Assembly (NCBI GenBank): GCA_035048815.1
Contig: JAUCBN010000005.1
Span: 10,690,517-10,754,516 of the forward strand
Source: Abelmoschus esculentus
Taxonomy: Eukaryota; Streptophyta; Magnoliopsida; Malvales; Malvaceae
Length of the DNA: 64,000 nt
Direction: 5' to 3'
The position numbers and the translations under genes are program-made. The notes below the pieces were generated by a model. It saw only the letters and a list, made by a program, of their open reading frames with translations. It ran no database searches and was not told the origin of the DNA. Below are positions 34,891-46,393 of the stretch, in pieces (within the stretch, counting starts at the first letter, position 1; each line of letters opens with the position of its first letter).

Positions 34891-36262
34891 TCGGATTGTA
34901 GTGCCGGATGATCAGGGGTTGAGGCAAGCTATCTTGGTGAAAGCTCATACTAGTCCGTTTGCTATGCATCCGGGTAGTGTGAAGATGTATAGAGATCTCA
35001 AAAATGTGTACTTTTGGGTTGGTTTAAAGAGAGATGTGACGGAGTTTGTTTCTCGTTGTATGGTGTGTCAGCGGGTGAAAGCTGAACATCAGTTCCCTGT
35101 AGGTTTGTTGCAACCGGTTCAAGTTCCGGAATGGAAATGAGAGAGAGTCACCATGGATTTTGTGACGAGGTTACCTTTAACACCGTCCAAAAAGGATTCT
35201 ATATGGGTGATTGTTGATAGGTTTACGAAGTGTGCACATTTTCTTGCCGTGCATACGATGTACTCCATGGATAAGTTGGCGGATTTGTATGTTTCTGAGG
35301 TGGTAAGGTTGCATGGTGTGCCTAAGTCGACCATATCAGATAGAGATCCGCGGTTTATAACTAAGTTTTGGAGGAGTTTGCAGACAACTTTGGGTACGAG
35401 GCTTAGCTTTAGTACAGCTTATCATCCACAGACGGATGGACAGTCTGAACGTGTTATTCAGACCTTAGAGGATATGTTGAGATGTTGTGTCATCGAGTTT
35501 CAAGGTTCTTGGGAGAAGCAATTGTCGTTGGTAGAGTTTGCCTATAATAATAGTTTTCAGACGAGTATACAGATGGCACCGTTTGAGGCGTTATATGGGC
35601 GTAAGTGTTGTACACCTTTGTGTTGGAAGGAAGTTGGACAGAAGTATGTTTCTTTGCCTCAAGTGTTGAAGGATACGAATGAGAAAGTCAAGTTGATATG
35701 TGCTAAACTTAAGGAAGCTTCGGATAGGCAGAAGTCCTATGCCGATTTAAAGCGTAGGGAGATAGAGTATGATGTTGGGGACAAAGTGTTTCTTAAGGTT
35801 TCGCCATGGAAGAAGGTGATGAGGTTTGGACGTAAGGGTAAGTTGAGTCCTCGTTTTATTGGACCATATGAGGTGTTGGAGCGTGTTGGTCCTGTTGCTT
35901 ATAAGTTGAGGTTGCCGGAGGAGTTGAGTAAGATGCATGATGTTTTTCATGTATCAATGCTTCGTAGATATAGATCGGATCCTTCTCATGTTGTACCGGC
36001 TGAGGAGATTGAGTTAAGAGAGGATATGAGTTATGAGAAAGAACCGGTAAGGATTTTGGATGTGGATACAAAGGTTCTTCGAGGGAAGACCAAAGATTTG
36101 GTTAAAGTGCTTTGGAAACACCGAGGTGTGGAAGAAGCAACTTGGGAGACAAGGAAAAGCATGGAGGAGCAGTTTCCTCACTTGTTTACTTCAGGTAAAT
36201 TTCGAGGACGAAATTTTCTTAAGAGGGGGAGAGTTGTAACATCCCGTTTTTGGGGTTATTAG
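34891..36262 (+). pseudogene. pol: Chromovirus integrase and chromodomain
   Basis: The His-His-Cys-Cys zinc finger is visible ('HPGSVKMYRDL', then 'CMVCQ'). A TGA at 35138 lies just before the catalytic core. The core has Asp 35216 ('VIVDRF'), Asp 35339 ('SDRD') and Glu 35447 ('GQSERVIQ'), with the D-35-E spacing of retroviral-type integrases. A chromodomain with 'EPVRILD', 'VKVLWKH' and 'ATWE' occupies about 36030-36190. In chromoviruses this domain is thought to steer insertion to marked chromatin. The frame runs through the polypurine tract and stops inside the 3' LTR at 36260, so the end of the protein overlaps the LTR. Confidence 0.93.
36221..36234 (+). other. Polypurine tract of inner chromovirus
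   Basis: AAGAGGGGGAGAGT directly precedes the TGTAACATCC start of the 3' LTR. Confidence 0.85.
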
Positions 36263-39200
36263 TTTAGGCTTAGTTAGGGGGATTCGATTCGGGTCGAATC
36301 GGGTTCTCCGATTCATTATTCCGGAAAAGATAAAATAAGAATATTTTTAATTAAGAAAAATAATAATTTTGGAATATGGTTTGAAATATTGAATATGTGT
36401 TTCAAGATTAAAAGGAAATACTTTGGATTTTATATTGATTTTTAATTATGCTTAATAATGCATAAATGACCAATTTTAATTTTTAGAAAATTGGAGGATT
36501 ATTTTGTAATTTTCGGAAAAATCAATGTTTTAGTGACTAAATTGAAAAGCAAGCTAAACTTAGAATCCTTAGAGGGCCATAAACCCATTTCTAATTTTTA
36601 ATAATGATTTATTCACCAAAATGTATTTTTAACTACTTTAATTAGATTTTTAATCATTTTCTCTGAAAACCATTTTTCTCTCATTTTCTCTCCACTTTCT
36701 CTTCATCATTCCTCTTCATTTCCTTGCTAATTTTTTTATCTTTTTCAACAAAGATTATATCATTTGCATCATCTTTCCATCCTTTACAAAACCTAAGCAT
36801 CAATTTCATCAAATCTACATCAAATTGCAAGGAATCAAGAAGGGAAAAATTACATCTTTTTGTGAATTGATCTTGAATGTAATTTTCAAGATTTTTATTC
36901 TTTTCTAAGGTTCTTTATTGAAATTCCCAAGTATTAGCTTGCTAATCTTTGAATAAAAACTTGATTCTATGTTTTTAATGTTAGATCTAGTGTTTTTGTG
37001 AAAGTTTTTGTGAAATCTTTTTGGATCTCATTTAATGCTGGAAGTAGATGGATTCAATTGTGTTTTTATGTTAATTAAACGATTAATTGAATCTTCATTT
37101 GATAGCACATTAATTTAATCCCGGAATAATGCTATCGGTGTTGTTTTAAGGTGCTTTTCGGTTGTTTTAGAGACTGTTTTAGATGCTTTAATGTTGCTGG
37201 AGATATAAGGATGGTTTGGATGTGTTTTTGTTCATAATTGAAGTGGATTAGATGTTAGATTCATTAGGTTCTGGGCTGATGTTGTTCGGATGCGTTTTGA
37301 CTTAGTTTACAGTCTTTTCGGCTAAGTTTTCGGTAGTTTAATGGTGATCGGATATGACTGTTGGTTTGAGCATGTTATGATGTGAGAATGCTCTGTTTTT
37401 AATGTTGTAGAAGAGGTACAAGAAGGTGCTTGATTGCTAGTGCGTTGGCGCGATCATCGGAGAGCGACGAAAGCTCGTTTCGCTTGTTGGTGAGTGATTA
37501 CGGATTTAAAGCGAGTCGCGTTTGGTACGGTTCTGTTTTGGGGACTATGGAAGAGTGTGAAAACCTTCCATAATTCAAGAGTAAGTAATGTAAATGTTTT
37601 TGATAAACCGATATGAGTTTCGGCTACTTTCGACAAAGACATTATGTTGGTAATGCAATGAGATTTATGGAAATGCATGAGCATGTTTTGAAATGATACA
37701 TACATGAGAATTACTTGCTGAAATGCATAGCTTATTTAGCATCCATGATTATGAAAAATTATGAGAAATGATTTGGGATACAATATGGTAATTGCCTTAT
37801 ACATGATGGTGCCTTTGGGCATTGCTTTTGGTTCATTTGTTGAACATATCATGCATGCATTGTGAACAGCAAGTTATCATGCACATATGATTATGATATT
37901 GGCTTAGTGACACTAACTCTAGATTCGAATATGAATGACATGTCATTAGGATTGTCTTAAGTGCACTATAAACAAAATTGAGAATATAGAATATTGCCTA
38001 CACGTAACAAGGGTGACTTTGTGTCCAACCGTGCGTGGTAGAGCCGCCTACACGTAACAAGAGTGACTATGTGTCTGATCATGCGTGGTAGTGTTGAAGG
38101 CGACGTCGTGTCATGTTAATGGTGACTTTGAGTTATGTCAATAGTGACTTCGTGTCATGTCAATGGTAACTTCGTGTCATGTCGAGACAATGGTCTCTAA
38201 CAATGGATCCGTGTATTCGGTGAACTCAAGGTTCACATTAAGTGGTCACTAGAATGCCAATATACATACATGAATTTGAGAAGAGGTTTGCGCATCATTT
38301 GTAAATTGTTTGATAAGGTTATGTGAATTCAAGGATGCATATGATTTTAAGAACATGAGCATGAGATGTTAGCATGCATGATTTACTAAGGTGTTGCAAT
38401 TTATGGTTTCTTCATGGTTTTAAATTGATGCATTGATGATTTGGGTAGAGCTTCCTCACTAAGCATGTTTGCTTAAGCTCTCTTATCATCCATGTAGAGA
38501 AATAAAGGCACTTGGAGCTTCGTTCGAGGCAAGGAAACCAAGGGGAAGATACACTTTGAATTTGGTATGTTTTTGGCAAATAAATTGGGCAAGGCAATGT
38601 GTAACACAACCCATGTAAGGAGTGTGTACTTAAGCTTTGGTTTATGTTGTAATAAGACCATTATGGTTTGATTGTTGATTGTTGAACTTTGGAATTGTTT
38701 GAATTGTTGAAGCATGTACTAGCATGATTGTTATGTTGTTAATCATTTTTCTAGGGGGCATGCCTATAGCTTGATTGATATCCGTGACGTTGTTGATTAT
38801 GTGCCATACGTTGCTGGATATGCCTAGGATTGATGTATCTAGTGGTTCTAGTTAATGGTTGAGTATAGAGTAATTGTTGTGCACTTAGTGTAACGAAACT
38901 TTTGGTTCCAGACCCAAAGTTTCGAAACCTTTGGGTGAAGGTTCCGAAACCTTTGTCAAATAGTTTCGAAACCTTCACAAGGTCTCGAAACCTTGCGGGC
39001 AGTTTCAATTCTGGGAAGCTACTGGACGCGAAAAGTTTCGGAACTTTTTCAAAAAGTTTCGGAACCTCTGGGAAGGTTTCGAAACCTTTGATCACCAAGA
39101 ATTGAAAGTTGCTGGAAATTATATTTAAGTCCCGGATATCTTCCTTTCTTCGATTAAGGTACCTACAGATGTTGTTTTGAGTTGAAATTTTACATGCATG

Positions 39201-39662
39201 CATAAAGTTGATTTAATTTCAAGATGGTTAATCTAATTTGGATGAAGTCCTTTTATTTTGTAAGATTTACATTTTGATCCCTAAATTAGTGAAACGTGTA
39301 ATTGATGATGTTAGGATGTTCCGGTTGAGTTGAAATTTGTTGTGAGGAACTCTTTTATGTTTAATTGATCATTGATGGAAAGAATTTCTACTTTACTAAA
39401 TATACTTAAAAGTTTTACGTTTTAGTCCTTAATCTATGTTAGTGTTTAATCGGATATTTATTGTTAGTTGATGTGTTACCGATAATACTTTGTATGAGAC
39501 CTTGTCACGTAGGTATAAGATTGTGCATCTAGGTAAGATAAAATAAAAAAATATAACGGTTTTAGGGTTGTTTATCGAATCGAACCTTCGCGGGTTTGGT
39601 TTGATATTCCCCGTGTAACCCGTTAGTGCTGGTTCCGTCTAGGCTGGGCTAAGGGGGTTACA
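36235..39662 (+). repeat. 3' LTR of inner chromovirus
   Basis: About 3428 bp, this is a near copy of 27880-31338 with scattered substitutions and small indels. One example is the shorter array at 39030-39060, where about one TTCGAA unit is missing. It ends GGGGGTTACA at 39662. Confidence 0.92.
38923..39090 (+). repeat. TTCGAA-palindrome array in LTR
   Basis: This is the 3' LTR copy of the array. It keeps more intact TTCGAA units than the 5' copy but is about one unit shorter near 39045. Confidence 0.78.
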
Positions 39663-39667
39663 TGGTT

Positions 39668-41229
39668 AGTGTGCAGTTAGAACGGGAGTTATGACCGATC
39701 TGGTATGGTCAGGATGGAAGTAAATTATGAGATATATATTGGTATGGGAGTTGTGAAATCGGGGGTTTGAATCATAGATTGTTGTGACCTTGAGAGGTTT
39801 GGTTGTACTATAAAGGAGGAAAGTGTACATGTTGGGTTTACAAGATGTTAAGTTGAATATACCTTGGGAAAAGACAGTTTTTGATGATGTTTGAAGTGGT
39901 GTATCGAGGACCACTGGAGAATTTATGGTTTGTATCGATTGTTCAGACTTGTGGGTTTGCTTTTATCAAAAAGTGTTATGAGGTTTTGTGTTTGGTGGGT
40001 TCGTGTTTGCAGATGTTTCATCAATATGGTTAATGCTTTGGCAAGGTTATAAAATAAGAGATTTTGGAGCTAGTGGAAGGAATAGTTTTACAAGCTTGGA
40101 TTTTGTTATGGTATAGTTAATGTAAGAGTTGGTTTGTCGATTAGTTGATAATAGGAAGGAGTTTTGGGTTAAGTGTCAAGGCAGTTAATGATGTGTAGGT
40201 TTTAAAGTTTGAACCATGGTGTTGAGTTGGTTATGGTGGCTAAACCTTAAGTTAGAGGTATTATCGTGGAGATGAGTACGATGTTGGGTTTGACACAAAG
40301 TTGGTAAGTTTGTTGTATGATATGTTTTGCAGAATGTTAGCAACCAGGGATGACTTGGCTTACATAAGGATGCTTGCAATGAGAGTTTGTTATGTGGGGT
40401 AATCCAGGGTTGTTGTGGAGTTACGAGGGAAGATGTTCGGTTAACTTATAGGGAGACCTAGTAAAATGGTGGAGCTATAAGCGGGACTCTACCTTGGTAA
40501 AGTTGATCGGGGACAAGTGGTGGCAAAGTGTTTGTTGAGGGTTTAGTGAAGGATATGTTCTTGGCAAGGTTTAGTTTTTTGTTGAGAATCTTTTTGTGTT
40601 ATGTTAACCACATGGTTGTTTCGAAAAGTGTAGAGATGGAATGGTATCTTGATCAGGGCTTATGGTAATCTTTTTCCATGAGTTTGGTGGTAAGTGTTAT
40701 GGTAGGAGTTGGGGGAAACATGTGTTTTCGACTAAGCTTGTTTGGATTATGTTTGAATCATATGTAAATGTTTATTTTGCTGATAAGGTAAGAGTGAGTA
40801 TCAATTTTTTATGGGTTATTATTAGTAGTAAAGGTGTCAAGGTTGAAGTCGGAAAGAATCATCATAAGTTTGGTAGTAAGTTCTATGGATGGTATGGAGT
40901 TTTCTTTTGAGGGTTGTTGGATCAATCGTTTGTTTGAGTACGGTTTTCTTGGGTTTCTAAGTCCCATTAGAAAGATGTGTGAGTGGTGTATCTATAACAT
41001 GATAAGATTTGAAAGTTTTTAAGACCGACATAGGTTGTTGTTTGGCTATTGAGTTTTATCATTCATAGGTAAATGGATGATATGTTGTGATGTTGTGATA
41101 TGGTTAATATGACTCATAATGAAGTTGTTGTGGTAGTATGGAAATCGTTGCGGTTATCAAGAGTTGGTTATCAATCTTAGGGGGTTTCCTTTTGAGTTAT
41201 GTTTTCTGTAAAGGTTGAGAAGGTGTGGT
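39668..41229 (+). other. Unrecognised decayed interior of outer chromovirus
   Basis: By position this should hold the rest of gag, protease and reverse transcriptase of the outer element. I cannot follow any of their motifs on either strand. The sequence is G/T-rich on this strand, like the surrounding chromovirus DNA, and has many stops. It may be heavily rearranged or diverged pol. Confidence 0.5.
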
Positions 41230-42605
41230 GGGTTATGCATTGTTGCTTTGGTGTGAGGAAAGAATCTGTTGATTGTCCGAAGAAGGTAAGTGTAGGTTGT
41301 TTGTTGCATACCATGCGGGGAAAGCTAATGTGATGGCTGAATCTTTAAGTCGTAAGACGGCAGTTAAGTTGAGGGTGGTGTTTGCTATGTTGAGTATTTT
41401 AAGGGAAGGTGGTTGAGTGGTGATGATAAGATGAAGCAATTAGAGGATGAGACGTTGGTACCTTTTGTGGAGGATATTACTGAGGGTAGACCAACCGAGT
41501 ATCATTTTGATGAGGATGAGATGTTGTGGTTTAGGGGGTTAGATTGTGGTGCCGGATGATGTTGAGTTGAGGTATGTTTTTTTTTTAGCAGAAGCACATA
41601 CTAGTCCGTTTGCTATGCATCCGGGTAGAGTGAAGATGTATAGGGATCTTAAAAGTGTATACTTTTGGATTGGTTTAAAGAAAGTTGTGACGGAGTCCAA
41701 GAAGGATTTTATATGGGTTGTTGTTGATAGGTTTTCAAAGTGTGCACATTTTCTTGCCATGCATACGATGTGTTTTACGGATAAGTTGGTAGAGTTGTAT
41801 GTTTCTGAGGTGGTGAAATTGCATAGTGTGCCTAAGTTGATCATATCGGATAGAGATCTGTGGTTTACATCTAAGTTTTGGAGGAGTTTACAGGTTGCTT
41901 TGGGTACGAGGCTTAGCTTTAGTACAGCTTATCATCCACAGACAGATGGCCAGTCTGAATGTATTATTTAGACTTTGGAGGATATGTTAAGGTGTTGTAT
42001 CATTGAGTTTCAAGGTTCTTGGGAGAAATAGTTGTCTTTGGTGGAGTTTGCATATAACAGTAGCTCCAAGCGAGTATACAGATGGCACCGTTTGAGGCTT
42101 TATACGGGCGTAGGTGTTGTATACCTTTGTGTTGGAAAGAAGTTGGGCAAAAGTATGTTTCTTTGACTCAAGTTTTAAAGATACGGATGAGAAGGTTAAG
42201 TTGATATGTGCTAAACTTAAGGAAGCTTCGGATAGGTAGAAGTCCTATGCCGATTTAAAGCGTAGGGAGATAAAGTATGTTGTTGGAGATAAAGTGTTCC
42301 TTAAGGTTCTTCGTGGAAGAAGGTGATGAGGTTTGGACGTAGGGGTAAGTTGAGCCCTCGTTTTATTAGACCATATGAGGTGTTAGAGCGAATTGGTCTT
42401 GTTGTTTATCGGTTGAGGTTGCCAGTGGAGTTGAGTTGGATGCATTATGTTTTTCAATGTATCGATGCTTCGTAAGTATAGTTCAGATCCTTCTCATGTT
42501 GTTCTAGTTGAGGAGTTTGAGTTAAGAGCGGTTATGAGTTATGAGGAGGAACCAATGAGGATTTTGGATGTGGATACAAAAGTTCTTCGAGGAAGGACCA
42601 CAGAT
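41230..42605 (+). pseudogene. pol: Outer chromovirus RNase H end and integrase, broken
   Basis: A 'YHAGKANVMAESLSRKTAV' segment (about 41308-41365) marks the end of RNase H. The integrase then reads 41546-41971 (141 aa) with 'HPGRVKMYRDL', the core Asp in 'VVVDRFSKCAHF', 'SDRD' and 'YHPQTDGQSE'. Compared with the nested copy, 47 codons are missing in frame between the zinc-finger histidines and the core, removing the two cysteines. A stop replaces the residue after 'ECII'. Later frames continue brokenly to the start of the chromodomain. At about 42606 the sequence jumps straight into the LTR. Confidence 0.88.
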
Positions 42606-44768
42606 TTGGTTAAGTTTATGGTCTTTTCGGCTAAGTTTCCGGTAGTTTTATGGTGATCGGATATGGCTGCTGGTTTGAGCATGTTATGATGTGAGAATGC
42701 TCTGTTTTTAATGTTGTAGAAGAGGTACAAGAAGGTGTTTGAGTGCTGGTGCGTTGGCGTGATCATCGGATATCAGCGAAAGCTCGTTTCGGTTGTTGGT
42801 GAGTGTTTTCGGACTTAAAGCGAATTGCGTTTGGTACGGTTCTGTTTTGGGGACTATGGAAGAGTGTGAAAACCTTCCATAGTTCAAGATTAAGTAAAGT
42901 AAATGTTTTTGATATATTAACATGAGCTTCGGCTACATTCGGTAAAGATGTTGATGTTGGTAATGCAATGAGATTTTTGGAAATGCATAAACATGATTTT
43001 GAATTGGTGCATGCATGAGATAATTGTTGAAAATGCATGGTTTAAAAAGGCATACATGGTTAAGGAAAACATAGAAAAATGAATTTGGAATATATGTGGT
43101 TATTTGCCTTCAAATTAAAGGTGCCTTTGGGTATGACTTTCGGTTCATTTGTTGAGCATATTATGGATGCATTATAAGCTGAAAATGAATTGGAATATTA
43201 TGTGGTTATTTACCTTGAAATCGATGGTGCCATTGGGCATGACATTTGGCTCATTTGTGAACATATTATGCATGCATTATGAGCAGCAAATTATCATGCA
43301 CATTTGATTATGATATTGGCATAGTGTCACTAACTTTAGATTAGAACGAATGACATATCATTAGGATTGTCTTAAGTGCACTATAATCATTCATGAAATG
43401 TATTGACAATGTTGAACATAATCAAGAAAGTGATTTGATATTATAGACATGAACGTGGAATGTTAAGCATGCATGTTTTTAATGATACATTGCAACTATG
43501 GTTCATTACGGTTTTAAATAGATGCATTGATGATCTTGTGTAGAGCTTCCTCACTAAGCATACTTGCTTAAGCTCTCTTTTCATCCTTACAGAAAAATAA
43601 AGACACTTGGGGCTTCATTCGAGGCAAGGAAACCAAGGGGAAGGATTACTATAATTTGGTATGTTTTTGGCAAATAAATTGGGGCATGGAATGTGTAACC
43701 CAATCTACGTGAGGATTGTGTACTTAGACTTTGGTTTATGTTGTAATAAGACATTTGTTGCTTGAGTGATAATTGTTGGACTAAGGAATTGTTTGGATTG
43801 TTGAAGCATGTACTTGCATGATTATTATGTTTTTAATCATCTTCTAGGAAGCATGCCTATAGTTTGATTGATGTCCATGACGTTGTTAATCATGTGTTAT
43901 AAGTTATTAATTATGCCTAGGAATTATGCATATAGTTGGAAGTGACTAATGGTTGTGTATTGTATTATTAGTATTCACTTAGTGAGATAGAACTTTTGGT
44001 TCCAAACCCAAAGTTTCGAAACCTTTGGGAAGGTTCCGAAACCTTTGTCAAATAGTTTCGAAACCTTCAGGAAGTTTCGAAACCTTGCGGGCAATTTTAA
44101 TTCTGGAAAGTTGCTGGACACGAAAAGTTTCGAAACCTTCAGAGAAGTTTCAAAACCTTTTACAAAAAGTTTCAAAACCTTTATGAAAGGTTTGGAAACC
44201 TTTGGCTGCTAGAAGTTGATAGTTGTTGAAAATTGCATTTTAGTCTCAAATATCTTTCTTTGTGTAATTGGGGTATCTACAGATGTTATTTTGTCCTAAA
44301 ATTTCACATGGGTGCATAAATTTGATTTAATTTCAAGATGGTTAACTCAATTTTGAAAAAAGTCCTTATAATTTGAAAGATTTACATTTTGGTCCCTAAA
44401 TTAGAGAAATATACAATTGATGATGTTAGAATGATCCGTTTGACTTGAAATTTTCCGTGAAGGATACTTATCTGTTTAATTGAACTTTGATAAAAAGAAT
44501 TTCTACTTTGTTTTTAGAATTTAAAAGGTTTACATTTTAGTCCTTAACTTACTTAAGTGTTAATCCGATGCTTGTTTGTGATCGGATTGTTTCCTTTAGT
44601 GCTTTTTATGATACCTTGACATATAGGAATACAATTATGCATCTAGACGGAAAAAAATATAACGGTTTTAGGGTTATTTATCGAATTGGACCTTCGCGGG
44701 TTTGGTTTGATATTCCCCGTGTAACCCATTAGTGCCAGTTTCGTCTAGACCAGGCTAAGGGGGTTACA
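42606..44768 (+). repeat. Truncated 3' LTR of outer chromovirus
   Basis: The sequence enters the LTR at the point equivalent to about 24297, so the first 1.05 kb, the polypurine tract and the end of the chromodomain are deleted. The join shares 'ttaagttt/ctaagttt', a short microhomology. A second deletion near 43387 removes about 283 bases (equivalent to roughly 25071-25353), including the paired 'cacgtaacaag' repeats. The rest closely follows 23246-26728, and the GCCCG duplication follows at 44769. Confidence 0.9.
44012..44206 (+). repeat. TTCGAA-palindrome array in LTR
   Basis: This is the 3' LTR copy of the 25977-26172 array, with the same number and order of units. Confidence 0.78.
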
Positions 44769-44773
44769 GCCCG

Positions 44774-45082
44774 AAACTGACTCAAATAGTAAAAGTATAT
44801 AACATTATATATTTATATACAATTAGGGTGAAAGAAAGAAAAAGAACTGGATCTAAGTTGGAAGTGTTGAGCTAGAAATAGAATTAGAAATTAGAAAGTC
44901 AATTTTGACACAGCTACGTACACACCCACTAAGACTCATCGTCCAGTTCCAAGGAATTCCTAGAACCTAGAAGAGGCTGAGTCAAGAAAGGAATTCTGCC
45001 GCGGCAGGTAGGACGGTATATTACTTTAAAATTCCTTACTTAAATTCATCTTTTGCATTGCTTGAGGACAAGGAATAGTTCG
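44774..45082 (+). other. Athila A interior, last noncoding part
   Basis: This continues the sequence broken at 23245. 'aactgactcaaatag' joins 'cacttgaggtgcccg', as shown by the uninterrupted homolog at 57905-57945. It contains a 'ctgccgcggcagg' palindrome at 44997-45009. Confidence 0.8.
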
Positions 45083-45096
45083 AGTTTGGGGATATT
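45083..45096 (+). other. Polypurine tract of Athila A
   Basis: GAGTTTGGGGATAT, preceded by 'gcttgaggacaagg' about 15 bases upstream, directly adjoins the 3' LTR start. The B copy at 58237 reads 'agtttgggggtatt'. Confidence 0.78.
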
Positions 45097-45256
45097 TGAT
45101 AAGTGCATAAAAGTCCTAATTTTTATATCATTTTCTCACTCGATTATTGCTAATAAAGGACAAATTTTAGGGCAAGATTGGATAAACCTGCTTATTTTCC
45201 ATATTTCAGCGTTTGGATACTTAATTCATAAATTTATATATTATTTGGCATAAAAC

Positions 45257-45588
45257 TTTAGAAAATCAACTTCTAACTTTATGAAAAAATAAAATAATAT
45301 AGAAAAAGGAAAAAAGAAAATTTATGCTTTTTGTGAAAAGGAAGAAAAAACATAATTGATTTTCTGTTGTTGAATGAATGATTTTATTTACACAAGCTAA
45401 TGCCTTTTTATAGGCTTTAGAATAGGACTTTGAATAGGATTAGAAGTTCTAATTACTTTAGACTTTTAATCCTATTAACTTAAGACTTTTAATTCTACTA
45501 AAATTATGTATAAGTAATAGATCCTAACTCAAATTCATACTTGTACTATATATATATCGTATAGATTCACACTATATATAATCTTGCA
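45257..45588 (-). repeat. Copia 3' LTR
   Basis: On the minus strand it starts TGCAAGATTATA and ends CTAAA, where CA would be expected. It matches 50873-51198 along its length with scattered changes. Confidence 0.88.
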
Positions 45589-45603
45589 CTCTCCCTCAAG
45601 TTG
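45589..45603 (-). other. Copia polypurine tract
   Basis: On the minus strand, CAACTTGAGGGAGAG lies directly before the LTR start. Confidence 0.82.
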
Positions 45604-46393
45604 GAGAATATATATTTTATATTCTCAACTTAAATAGAAACTTGTCAAACAAAGCTTTTGGTAATACTTTTGTAAACACGTCTGTCAGTTGTTCTTCTAT
45701 AGGAACATAAGATAAAGAAGTTGTTCCATTAGTAATCTTTTATGAGATAAAATATTTATCAATCTCCACATGTTTCTTCCTATCATGATGAAATGGATTT
45801 CGAGCAATTTGTATGGTATACTGATTATCACAAAAAATCTCAAACTTTTCCTCTTGGTTCACATCTAGCTCTTTCAATAGCTTTAATAACCAAATTCTTT
45901 CAAATATTCTCAATGCTAAAGACCTATATTCTGCTTCAGCACTACTTCTAGATACAACAATTTATTTCTTACTTCTCCAAGTCACTAGATTTCCCCAAAC
46001 AAAGGAACAATAACCACTAATTGATATTCTTTCTGTCAGTTCGCCTACCCAGCTTGAATCTAAAAAAATCTGAACAATACTTTTTTGAGTCTTTTTAAAT
46101 AGCAGTTCATGCCCTGTTGTCTCTTTTAAGTATCTCAAAATTCTAATTGTATCTTCCATGTGATCTTCCCTTGGATCAGTCATGTGTTGACTGACAACAT
46201 TAACTGGAAAGGTAATATCTGGTCTGGTTAATGACAAATAAATCAACTTTCCCACTAACCTTTGAAATTTGCCCTTATCAACTTTATGGCTTGAGTCATC
46301 TTTACTAAATTTTAGTCCTGCTTCCATGAGAGTATCAACTAGTTTGCATCCTAGCATTCATGTTTCTTTAAGTAAATCAAGAACATACCTTCT
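45604..46393 (-). pseudogene. pol: Copia RNase H
   Basis: Reading minus from 46393, 'YVLDLLKET' is followed by a TGA, then the open stretch 46357-45962 (131 aa) with 'LVGKLIYLSLTRPDI', 'TIRILRYLKETTG' and 'FLDSSWVG' (first catalytic Asp). A TAA follows 'WRSKK'. Beyond it, in the same frame, come 'SRSSAEAEYRSLAL' (Glu) and 'CDNQYTIQIARNP' (Asp), then 'LTDVFTK' near the end. The three acidic residues are recognisable, but stops break the protein. The upstream reverse transcriptase is separated by the insert at 46394-48189. Confidence 0.88.

Larger units (their letters stand above)
27880..39662 (+). mobile_element. Inner chromovirus (Tekay/Del-like), complete structure
   Basis: This 11.8-kb element has two 3.4-kb LTRs, an initiator-Met primer site, a gag-pol read in one frame, and a polypurine tract. 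Flanks are CGGTT (27875-27879) and TGGTT (39663-39667), a target duplication with one C/T difference. The domain order gag, protease, reverse transcriptase, RNase H, integrase, chromodomain places it among chromoviruses. It inserted into the internal region of a relative. Seven in-frame stops mean it is inactive. Confidence 0.93.
23246..44768 (+). mobile_element. Outer chromovirus (Tekay/Del-like Ty3/gypsy)
   Basis: Ends TGTAACATCC at 23246 and GGGTTACA at 44768 are flanked by perfect GCCCG duplications (23241-23245 and 44769-44773). It carries a complete 5' LTR, an initiator-Met primer site, a heavily decayed gag-pol and a 3' LTR lacking its first kilobase. A second chromovirus of the same LTR family sits inside it at 27880-39662. 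Its remaining pol (RNase H end and integrase at 41300-42605) is much more damaged than that of the nested copy. Confidence 0.9.

Noticed and set aside
40660..41022. Possible host gene frames in the outer chromovirus interior
   Set aside because: The frames overlap, lack motifs or splice-site support, and sit between two chromovirus blocks; decayed pol is more likely.
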